A DNA stretch of 42,163 bases from assembly GCA_024277055.1 (NCBI GenBank), contig JAJRVZ010000247.1, forward strand, positions 1-42,163. Direction: 5' to 3'. Numbering within the stretch: position 1 is the first letter of the stretch; each line of letters begins with the position of its first letter. Both the position numbers and the translations under genes were made by a program. The notes under the pieces are model-generated. The model ran no database searches. It worked only from the letters and a program-made list of their open reading frames with translations, and was not told the DNA's origin. This stretch comes from Calditrichota bacterium. GTDB taxonomy: Bacteria; Calditrichota; Calditrichia; JAJRVZ01. Below, piece by piece: positions 18,076 to 26,198 of the stretch.

Positions 18076-20835
18076 TTACGATTTGACTGAACGACCGCCC
18101 TTAAGCCTGCGTTGCAAGGTTTTGAGTTTTGCCCACTTGCCGCCTGACGCCAGACCTGCCTGTCGCGGCCATGTCGCCGGATCGGCAATATATATTTTCG
18201 AACGGTACAATATCCGGTGCAGCTGTTCAGAATCGGTCGCGGCCAGATGCGCATAGGTCGAAATGCCGGCTGCATTCAGCAGAACGGAAATTTTCGGCCC
18301 GATCCCTTCGATTTTTGTCAGATCATCCACACCGATGATATCCCGGTTCCTGCCGGCAATTTCCTGTGGTGCTTTTTCAATTCTGATCTTTTCATGCCGG
18401 AACAGTTTGCCTCTTTTTAATTTGACGGTACTGCTGCCGGGGTCGCGGATCGGTTTCAAACGCAATTCAAACGAACGGCCTGCTTCTTTATTAAGTACTT
18501 TTGTCGTTCCGAAGTCCATCTCCGTTTTGAACTGCACGGTCAGTGCTCCGACTGTTACCGTTCCCGCCGCCGGTGCAGAAGTTGACGCAACCGATCCGGT
18601 GACCGTTTCTCCGGCGGAAATGATCTTGCTAAGAGCCGTGATGCCGGATTTTAACACCGGAACAAGATTCAATCCGTACACCAGTCCGGCGGATAAAACC
18701 GCCACAACAACGAATAATCCGATTGTTTCCCCGGTCGGCCATCCGTAGTCCTTATCAGGATTAAACGGCGCTGCTACCATTGTCGTTGATGCAAAGGTGA
18801 GCCGGGAATCGTTTACGGCAAACATAATCTCCGCGTCATGCCTTCCTGCGGTTTTTGAACGGAAACGAATGATAATCGGCCGGCTTTCACCGGCGGTAAG
18901 CGTGAATGCCCCGGCGGTTTGCAGGCTGTAACCGGATGATATGCTGACCAGGGCGACTGGAAGGTCTTCGGTTCCGTTATTGGTTACAACAATGGTTTTC
19001 ATTGTCGATGAATCCGATTCCAGTATTCCCAGATCGATGGGGATACGCTCTTCGAAAACAACGGGCTGATCATCGATTGAAATGCTGACGGGTGGTAATG
19101 ATTCCCTTCCGCAAAATGCAAAAAATGGTACGGAAAAAATATTACCGTCTATTTTCAGTTTGAATGATCCGCTGAAATCCCCCGTCGAATCGGACGAAAA
19201 TCGCAGTAAAACCCCTTCTTTAGCAAAAGGGGGAATGATTCCGGGAACGAATTCACCGGTGGTTAAAACAGCGGGTAAATCGGCAATCTGCAGTTGCCGC
19301 GGTTCGGAACCGTTATTACTGATCATTAATAATTTTTCGCGGATTTTTCCCGGCGGTATCCGGCCGAAATCAATCGGATTTATCGAAAGGGCATTCGATC
19401 CGTCTGCACTGAATTCAATTACATCTTTTGTGCGGGCCAGCGCCGCTACACGAGCGCGAAGCGGAATGCGGAATGGTTTCATATCAACGTCCAGCACAAG
19501 GTCACCGCCGAATCGGTCAATAATATCCCCGTTGAATTCCACCGTGACCATTGCATTCTCGCCGGGATTAATCCGTTTCGGCGGTTTTTCGAGGAATCGA
19601 AAACCAGGTGGAAGGGCAGTATTGGCAAGTTGGATTATTTTATTGCTGTTGTTCGGAAATACGATGGTTCTTTGCTGCGGCTCGCCGGAAATGATCGCCC
19701 CGAATTCAACAGGGGATATTTTGCCGTTCCGTATTTCCGCGGGACTGATCAGGACGTTGCTTCCGACGACCGCAACCCGGCGGCCAGAAACGGGAATATG
19801 CAGCGATTCCCCGTTCGTCTGAAACGAAATTGTACCCGAAGAAGAATTTCCATCGAATTCAATCGTCAGGCTTGCCGATGTATTGGGTTGAATTTCGAAA
19901 GGAAACGATTCTGCAACGGAAAAGCCTTCCGGAAGCGATACGGATTTAATCTCAACGCTTTTATTTAAAGTGTTTTCGAAGGAAATGGATTTTGTTGAAG
20001 GCAGATCGGTTTCGGATTGCAGAAATTCAAGTGGGTCGGAATTCCGAACGGAAAAATTTTGTGTGCCGGAGGTTATTTTTAAAACCTTTACACGAGGCTT
20101 TAAAACGGTTCCGGTAACTGAAAACCGGAATTGATTGCCATTTGTTTCGGTAATTATTATCTGGCCTCCGTAAGTGCCGGCTTTTGCAGTAGTTAGCTGA
20201 AAATGGAAATAGGAAATGGCACCCTGCGGTAAATGGGAGGGGAATTTTTCCAGCAGTTCAAAACCGTTCGGCATCTGTATGCCGGAAAACCGAAGCATAT
20301 TTTGTCCGGAATTTTTCAATTGGAAGGTGAAAAAATCCTGCAGGCCGTTTTTAACCGTATCCAGTTGAACGTATTTCCATCCGTTTGGAATCCGGCTGTT
20401 TTTATAGGAAATTTCAAGTCCGGTATGCGTGATATCCGGCGACGGCTTTTTCAACAGGAATGATCTGTGTGAGACATGAGTCACCTTCATTTCGATCCCG
20501 TAAGTTCCGGTTGCCAGTTGTTCTGGGGCCAGAACCGTGAGAATTATCTTTTTTTCTGATATAACGGCCGCTTTGATTTGTTCGGCAAAATAGCCGCCGA
20601 TAAATACGGAATCAATGCTCGTTAATTCCGACAGATTACGGCCGAACAACTCAATTTCCGCCTTTTTACCCCGTTTAATCTGGTTTTCCTTTGCACCGGT
20701 AATAACAGGTTGGGCAACCGTCGCAGATATTATTGTCAGCAGGAATATTAAAGTTGACACATATTTTATCGAAAAATACACGGAAATTGACAAACGACCG
20801 GTGGTAAGGGTGCTTCCGGCAGGAATGTTTTGCAT
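18076..20835 (-). CDS. Large secreted/membrane protein: IPT/TIG-like and repeated choice-of-anchor-D-type Ig-like domains, one TM, C-terminal DUF4332-like helix-hairpin-helix
   Basis: Start at MQNIPAGS; repeats VEFGAIISGEPQQRTIVFPNNSNK.., IDFGRIPPGKIREKLLMISNNGSEP.., IDLGILESDSSTMKTIVVTNNGTED..; TM IGLFVVVAVLSAGLVYGL; HhH DLTKIEGIGPKISVLLNAAGISTYAHLA. Confidence 0.8.
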   Translation of the reverse strand: MQNIPAGSTLTTGRLSISVYFSIKYVSTLIFLLTIISATVAQPVITGAKENQIKRGKKAEIELFGRNLSELTSIDSVFIGGYFAEQIKAAVISEKKIILTVLAPEQLATGTYGIEMKVTHVSHRSFLLKKPSPDITHTGLEISYKNSRIPNGWKYVQLDTVKNGLQDFFTFQLKNSGQNMLRFSGIQMPNGFELLEKFPSHLPQGAISYFHFQLTTAKAGTYGGQIIITETNGNQFRFSVTGTVLKPRVKVLKITSGTQNFSVRNSDPLEFLQSETDLPSTKSISFENTLNKSVEIKSVSLPEGFSVAESFPFEIQPNTSASLTIEFDGNSSSGTISFQTNGESLHIPVSGRRVAVVGSNVLISPAEIRNGKISPVEFGAIISGEPQQRTIVFPNNSNKIIQLANTALPPGFRFLEKPPKRINPGENAMVTVEFNGDIIDRFGGDLVLDVDMKPFRIPLRARVAALARTKDVIEFSADGSNALSINPIDFGRIPPGKIREKLLMISNNGSEPRQLQIADLPAVLTTGEFVPGIIPPFAKEGVLLRFSSDSTGDFSGSFKLKIDGNIFSVPFFAFCGRESLPPVSISIDDQPVVFEERIPIDLGILESDSSTMKTIVVTNNGTEDLPVALVSISSGYSLQTAGAFTLTAGESRPIIIRFRSKTAGRHDAEIMFAVNDSRLTFASTTMVAAPFNPDKDYGWPTGETIGLFVVVAVLSAGLVYGLNLVPVLKSGITALSKIISAGETVTGSVASTSAPAAGTVTVGALTVQFKTEMDFGTTKVLNKEAGRSFELRLKPIRDPGSSTVKLKRGKLFRHEKIRIEKAPQEIAGRNRDIIGVDDLTKIEGIGPKISVLLNAAGISTYAHLAATDSEQLHRILYRSKIYIADPATWPRQAGLASGGKWAKLKTLQRRLKGGRSVKS

Positions 20836-21044
20836 GATTTTTCTCCCCCTGTGGCGATCTAAAGAAAGGTTCTTCAAGGCCGGCAAAATGCAGTTGAAAA
20901 ATCAGCCGAATTGCATCTTACCCGCGGTAAAACAGAAATACAGGATGATCTATTCCTGACCGGTAAAACGATTGTGAGGCAGGAACCGCCAATTGAGATT
21001 GAAAACAGGGGGATGCTGTTGCCCGGAGTAGATCAGTTTATAAA

Positions 21045-21185
21045 TTGAGTAGAATCAGGCCGTTCTGCCGTTCAGCAATTCTTCTCTTCTTGCTCTTCGC
21101 CACCGCCTGTTCCCTCCGGGACGCATCACGCAATAGAACCGCATTTTTTGTTAAAAACCGCCTTCCACTATTTTTACAGTTGTAA
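21045..21185 (+). CDS. Possible small lipoprotein (46 aa)
   Basis: TTG-initiated MSRIRPFCRSAILLFLLFATACSLRDASRNRTAFFVKNRLPLFLQL*; Arg-rich n-region, hydrophobic core, FATA-C lipobox; below the ORF-track length cutoff; weak RBS. Confidence 0.35.
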   Translation: MSRIRPFCRSAILLFLLFATACSLRDASRNRTAFFVKNRLPLFLQL

Positions 21186-21241
21186 TTATGCAAAAATATA
21201 TTATATTTTACGACCAATCTTTCTCGGGGATAACCTTAACA

Positions 21242-22039
21242 ATGTTAGACAAAAAACGAATAGAAAAATATTTGAAAGCAAGCATATTCGGTGAATACCT
21301 GTATGTATTCGACGAAATCGAATCGACGAATGATCATGCAAAAAAACTGGCCGCTGAAGGAGCCCCGGAAGGTACCGTGGTTCTTGCCGATTATCAGAAA
21401 GCGGGTCGGGGCAGGCAGGGACGCAGATGGAGTTCCGCCGCGGGTAAAAATATTTTGATGAGCGTGATACTGAGACCGCAATTGCAGGTGGAAACCGTTC
21501 AGCGAATAACATTGGCTACCGCCGATATCCTCATTCAGTCGCTTGAAAAGTATTTTGAAAAAGAAAGGTACAAATCCCCGGAGTTCGTTGTCAAATGGCC
21601 GAATGATATTCTTGTGGGACCGGAAAAACTGGCGGGAATTCTGACCGAAAGCAGTATCCGCGACAAACGGATCGAATATGCCGTGGTCGGACTTGGTATC
21701 AATGTTAACCAGCCGGCGGAGGAATTGCGCAAGGATGTTGAAGAACCCTTGACATCCCTCTGTGATTTAACGCAATGTGAACATGACCGTGAAAAACTGA
21801 TTGCCCGGTTGCTGAATGATCTGGAAGATCATTATTATTATATTGAGCGAACCAATTACGATTCCGTAATTGAGGACTGGAAAAAACATTGCCACCAGTT
21901 CGGCAACGAGATAATTATCGAAACGGCCGTGGGTATCGAAGAAGCTAAATTTCGGGACGTGAATGCGAAGGGATTGCTGGTTTACGAATGCCCCGACGGA
22001 ACGGTCAAGGAACTGATTGCAGGAAGAGTGAGGCGATAG
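21242..22039 (+). CDS. birA: Biotin--[acetyl-CoA carboxylase] ligase lacking the HTH repressor domain
   Basis: FDEIESTNDHAKKLA, YQKAGRGRQGRRWSS, VKWPNDILV, VVGLGINVNQ; longer ORF from 21188 possible. Confidence 0.95.
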   Translation: MLDKKRIEKYLKASIFGEYLYVFDEIESTNDHAKKLAAEGAPEGTVVLADYQKAGRGRQGRRWSSAAGKNILMSVILRPQLQVETVQRITLATADILIQSLEKYFEKERYKSPEFVVKWPNDILVGPEKLAGILTESSIRDKRIEYAVVGLGINVNQPAEELRKDVEEPLTSLCDLTQCEHDREKLIARLLNDLEDHYYYIERTNYDSVIEDWKKHCHQFGNEIIIETAVGIEEAKFRDVNAKGLLVYECPDGTVKELIAGRVRR

Positions 22040-22048
22040 GAAAAGCGA

Positions 22049-22816
22049 ATGGAAATAATGATTGATATTGGCAATACGCACAGCGTAATCGGCCTTTTTG
22101 AAAACCGTGAACTCAAACGGTCGTGGCGGCTGAGCAGTCAAGCGAATCGAACGGAAGACGAGTGCTGGATTGTACTGCGTTCGTTTTTCAAAAGCAGTAA
22201 TCTGGATGCCCTGAAAATAAAAGGTGCCTGTATTTCTTCGGTCGTACCGGAACAGACCCTTATTTTTTCACGGATGATAGAAAAGTATCTCAAAATTATG
22301 CCGTTTATAATATCGGCCGACAGCAAGATGGATATGAATATACTGTACCAGGATCCCCACGCCGTCGGCGCTGACCGTTTGTGCAATGCCGTCGCCGGCA
22401 AAAGTAAATACGGGAGTCCGTTGATCATCCTCGATTTCGGCACGGCTACAACTTTTGATTGTGTGAATAAAAACGGAGATTACCAGGGTGGGGTAATTTC
22501 ACCCGGCCTGGAAAGTGCAGCCGGTATATTGCACCGGAAGGCGGCAAAATTACCTAAAATCGAACTGGTTTTTCCAGCCAACCTTATCGGCAGAAACACG
22601 GAAGAAAGCATGCAAAGTGGAATTATGTTCGGTACGCTGATTATGATTGAGGGTATGATCCGAAAATTGAAGAAAGAATTGGGTGGGGAGCCGAAAGTTA
22701 TTGCCACCGGCGGTTTATCGAAACTGATTGCCGAGCATACCGAACTGATTGATGCGGTGGAACCGGATTTAAATCTCCACGGCATTTACCAGATATACCG
22801 AATGAACAAAGCCTGA
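22049..22816 (+). CDS. coaX: Type III pantothenate kinase
   Basis: MEIMIDIGNTHSVIGLF; DPHAVGADRLCNAVA; ILDFGTATTFD; GGVISPGLE. Confidence 0.96.
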   Translation: MEIMIDIGNTHSVIGLFENRELKRSWRLSSQANRTEDECWIVLRSFFKSSNLDALKIKGACISSVVPEQTLIFSRMIEKYLKIMPFIISADSKMDMNILYQDPHAVGADRLCNAVAGKSKYGSPLIILDFGTATTFDCVNKNGDYQGGVISPGLESAAGILHRKAAKLPKIELVFPANLIGRNTEESMQSGIMFGTLIMIEGMIRKLKKELGGEPKVIATGGLSKLIAEHTELIDAVEPDLNLHGIYQIYRMNKA

Positions 22817-22829
22817 TCAGTTAACAATT

Positions 22830-25800
22830 ATGATACAGAACAGAATCCTGATACTGCATAAAAATCCTGTTATTCTGGAACGCCTGTCGCAATCGTTGCG
22901 GACTGCAGGTTACTCCACCGTTCTTGCCTCGAATGCGGAAGATGCCTACAACCTTTTCAACAGCATGCGTCCGGAAATTGTGTTGTGGGGCGAACCGCTG
23001 ACACAACACAGCAAACAAATGATCAGCAAAATGACTAATTCCGGTACAAATAACGAAGTAGCGATTATTGCCGTTTCGGAGAGCCGTGAACTGTTCGATC
23101 GAATTGCTGCGCAGAAATTCGGTGTGAATGATTTCGTAGCCAGTTTTGAAGACTTCAGTGAACTGAAGGCGCGAATTCGCTTTCACCAGCAGCATTTACA
23201 ACAAATCAGGAAACTTTCAAGAGATTCACACCGCTATCGTCATCTGGCGGAATCCAATTTTAATATGATGTTGTCACAGGACGTATCCAATCTGTGCGAA
23301 ATCCTGTATGAATATCTGGATAACTGCTACACATTGAATTTCGCAATGGTAGCGGTTTATAATTATGCCGGCCGGAATTATGACTATTTCAATTTATTCT
23401 CCCAGAATACGGTGAACGAAAGCATCCTGGAAGATATTGCCCGACAACCGGTCTGGAAACAGGTGTATTTTTCCGAAGGTCCCGTTGAAAGTGAAGAAAT
23501 CAGCCATCCATCGGTGATAAAAACACTGCAGCAGTGGCAACTGGAATTCGACAAGGTTTACCAGTTTCCGATGCAATACCGCAGTAAAAATCTCGGCATA
23601 CTGATCCTGTCTCTTCAACCGGGATCCGAACTGGATGAGCAGGATGAAATACAGATTTCCACCCTGACGCAGGCCCTGGCCTTTCGTATTTCCGAGATCC
23701 GGCGCATGTTCGGGACGCGCCGGGAGGGCAGCTCCGAAACCATGGTGATGCGTGATATTTTTCATCGTTTATCGGAAGATGAGATCTACATTTACCTTTG
23801 CCGTCATCTTTTAAGTATCCTGCAGGCCGACCGTTGCCTCTACATGAATTATCACGAAGGATTTCATTTCCTGTACCCGAAGTATCTGTTCCAGGCGGGA
23901 AGAGACCTGAATCATTTTGAAAATGAAAAACCGCCGGTTCTGCTGGTGCGCGACTATCCGGTTTTCGAAGGTTTAATCAGTGAACGTAAACCGTTGATAC
24001 TTGAGCAACAGGACTCGGAGCGGATGCACGAGGTCCTGTCGCTTCCGGGGCTGCACGGCAAACGTTTCAGGCATACCATCATCCTGCCGTTGATTATGGG
24101 AAACGCCATTCAGGGATTTTTTGTGCTGGCGAAAGAAAGTATTGTTAAAAAATACACGCGCCGTGAAATCGGTGAAGCAGAGCAACTGATCAAACAGGCC
24201 ACCGTATCCCTGAATGAAAACCGCATACTGAAACAGGCCAATCTGACCATAAAACAGCTGGATCGTATCTTCGACCTTGGAACGGAACTCACCCTGGACA
24301 TCCCCCTGAAAAATATTCTGAAAAAGATAGCCACGGCAATCCGGCGTACTCTGGGCTGGAATATTGTTATCCTCGACATGAAACGGCCCTATGAAGATGA
24401 ATTTGAAAATGTGGCTGTGCTGGGACTGAAAGATTCGGATTATCAGAAAATGATCCGTAAAGATGAGTATCCGCCTTTTCGTGATAAACTGGATTACTGC
24501 TTTCGTATGGGAAACAGTTTTTTTTATGATCATCTGCGGGCCTATTCGCAGGACCCGAATGAATCCTGGCAGGAGTTTGCCATGCAGATCGGAGCCGAAT
24601 GGAACGATAACGACTGGCTGTACGTACCCATTGAAAGCCGTGGGGATTTAATGGGAATGATATCACTGAATGATCCCGTCGAACGGCGCAGGCCCAGTGT
24701 TGACCGCGTAAAAGCCATTGAGTATTTTGCCAACCAGGCGGCTGTGGTTATGGAAAACACCCGCTTATTCGAGAGTCTGCGCAGCTCGGAATTGAAATAC
24801 CGGTTGCTGGCCGAGACGATGACCATGGGACTGGTTACCTGCGATTTCAGCGGAAGAATTATTTATGCAAACCAGAGCCTGGCACGGCTGCTGGGCTATT
24901 CCGATCAGAACGAACTGACCGGTACGGTTTTTTATGAATTGTGCAAGGCGCAATCGCTGCCCAAACTGGAAAAAGACGTCACCTCTATCCTGGATGAAGA
25001 AGTTGGAGAGAATGGTCTCCATTCTTCGGACGGACCGCTCGAAATTGAATTGATCAGCAATGAAGGGGAAGAGATACCGTTCATGGTTTATACTTCTCCC
25101 TATTTTGAGCATAATGTGAAGATCGGTTTTTTTGCCGTACTTTCCGATCTGCGTGCCCGCAAACGGCTGGAACGGTTGCGCAGCGATTTTAATTCGATGA
25201 TCGTACACGATTTGCGTTCCCCGTTGAATATTATTCAGGGCTATATTGATATGGTGCGTCAGAAGGTTGCCGGCGAGGTAACCCCGGAGCAGGAAGAATA
25301 TCTTGGGATTGCAAAGGAAAATGTATACAAGGTTTTAAAACTGGTCGATAACTTTCTGACGGCGTCCAAAATTGAAGTGGGGCAGTTCTCCATTGAACCT
25401 GAAGTGGGATCGATAAACGACATAATTGAAGATTTGTATGAGCAGCACCTGGTACTGGTTCGCAAAAAACAGATAAATCTAGAAAAAGAGCTGGATGCTA
25501 ATATTCCGCTTCTGCATTTCGACAAATTCAGAATCGAGCAGGTTCTGACCAATTTCCTCAGCAATGCAATCAAGTTTACACCGGAAGAGGGTAATATCCG
25601 GATCACAAGCAAACTGAAGAAAAAAACCAAAGTGCTGACCGGTGAGAATGAGATGTATGTTGAAATATCGGTGGCTGATTCCGGTGTCGGAATTTCACCG
25701 GAAGAACAGGCCAAAGTATTCAATAAATATGAGCAAACGGAGGCTTCCAAAAACGCTTCGCTGAAAGGTACCGGGCTCGGACTGGCCATTTGCCGGGAAA

Positions 25801-25928
25801 TCATCGAATTGCACAAAGGTGAGATCTGGGTCGAAAGCGAAGTGAATAAAGGCAGTGTGTTTTCCTTCACCCTTCCGATTCAACCGGTAACCATCCTTTC
25901 CGCACTTACCAAATCCGTCGAACAATAA
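22830..25928 (+). CDS. Large sensor histidine kinase: N-terminal receiver-like region, GAF-like modules, PAS, HisKA, HATPase
   Basis: H-box MIVHDLRSPLNIIQGY; N-box LTNFLSNAIKFTP; DSGVGISPEEQAKVF; KGTGLGLAICREIIELHKG; PAS LLAETMTMGLVTCDFSGRIIYANQSLARLLGYS. Confidence 0.93.
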   Translation: MIQNRILILHKNPVILERLSQSLRTAGYSTVLASNAEDAYNLFNSMRPEIVLWGEPLTQHSKQMISKMTNSGTNNEVAIIAVSESRELFDRIAAQKFGVNDFVASFEDFSELKARIRFHQQHLQQIRKLSRDSHRYRHLAESNFNMMLSQDVSNLCEILYEYLDNCYTLNFAMVAVYNYAGRNYDYFNLFSQNTVNESILEDIARQPVWKQVYFSEGPVESEEISHPSVIKTLQQWQLEFDKVYQFPMQYRSKNLGILILSLQPGSELDEQDEIQISTLTQALAFRISEIRRMFGTRREGSSETMVMRDIFHRLSEDEIYIYLCRHLLSILQADRCLYMNYHEGFHFLYPKYLFQAGRDLNHFENEKPPVLLVRDYPVFEGLISERKPLILEQQDSERMHEVLSLPGLHGKRFRHTIILPLIMGNAIQGFFVLAKESIVKKYTRREIGEAEQLIKQATVSLNENRILKQANLTIKQLDRIFDLGTELTLDIPLKNILKKIATAIRRTLGWNIVILDMKRPYEDEFENVAVLGLKDSDYQKMIRKDEYPPFRDKLDYCFRMGNSFFYDHLRAYSQDPNESWQEFAMQIGAEWNDNDWLYVPIESRGDLMGMISLNDPVERRRPSVDRVKAIEYFANQAAVVMENTRLFESLRSSELKYRLLAETMTMGLVTCDFSGRIIYANQSLARLLGYSDQNELTGTVFYELCKAQSLPKLEKDVTSILDEEVGENGLHSSDGPLEIELISNEGEEIPFMVYTSPYFEHNVKIGFFAVLSDLRARKRLERLRSDFNSMIVHDLRSPLNIIQGYIDMVRQKVAGEVTPEQEEYLGIAKENVYKVLKLVDNFLTASKIEVGQFSIEPEVGSINDIIEDLYEQHLVLVRKKQINLEKELDANIPLLHFDKFRIEQVLTNFLSNAIKFTPEEGNIRITSKLKKKTKVLTGENEMYVEISVADSGVGISPEEQAKVFNKYEQTEASKNASLKGTGLGLAICREIIELHKGEIWVESEVNKGSVFSFTLPIQPVTILSALTKSVEQ

Positions 25929-26136
25929 AAACCGTTTTCCTGCTGTTTTCCCGTCGCCCCGGTGCAATAACTCTATCCGGTAAACTCAGAATACGCTGAG
26001 AACCGAACGATTATTATTCCGAATAATCTGCAGTCAAAGAAATTGATGTTACAACCCCGCAGGTCCGGCCGTTATTTCTCCCAAAGCATATTCCGCAAAC
26101 ATAAAACAATAAGGCCGGAAATTATGCAATCAATAT

Positions 26137-26167
26137 TTTGTTTCAACAGTCCAATCTGTTAAATTTA
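26137..26167 (+). promoter_or_regulatory. Candidate mutS promoter (TTTG-N19-TAAATTTA)
   Basis: TTTG 26137-26140, TAAATTTA 26160-26167, upstream of the mutS ATG at 26199. Confidence 0.45.
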
Positions 26168-26198
26168 GCGGCACTTTAAAACGAACTTCGCGGAGAAT

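Noticed and set aside
19082-19822. 246-aa plus-strand ORF
   Set aside because: Antisense to the Ig-like repeats of the 18076-20835 gene, which has coherent domain structure.
25259-25870. 203-aa minus-strand ORF
   Set aside because: Antisense to the HisKA/HATPase region of the histidine kinase; Ser/Phe-rich shadow ORF.
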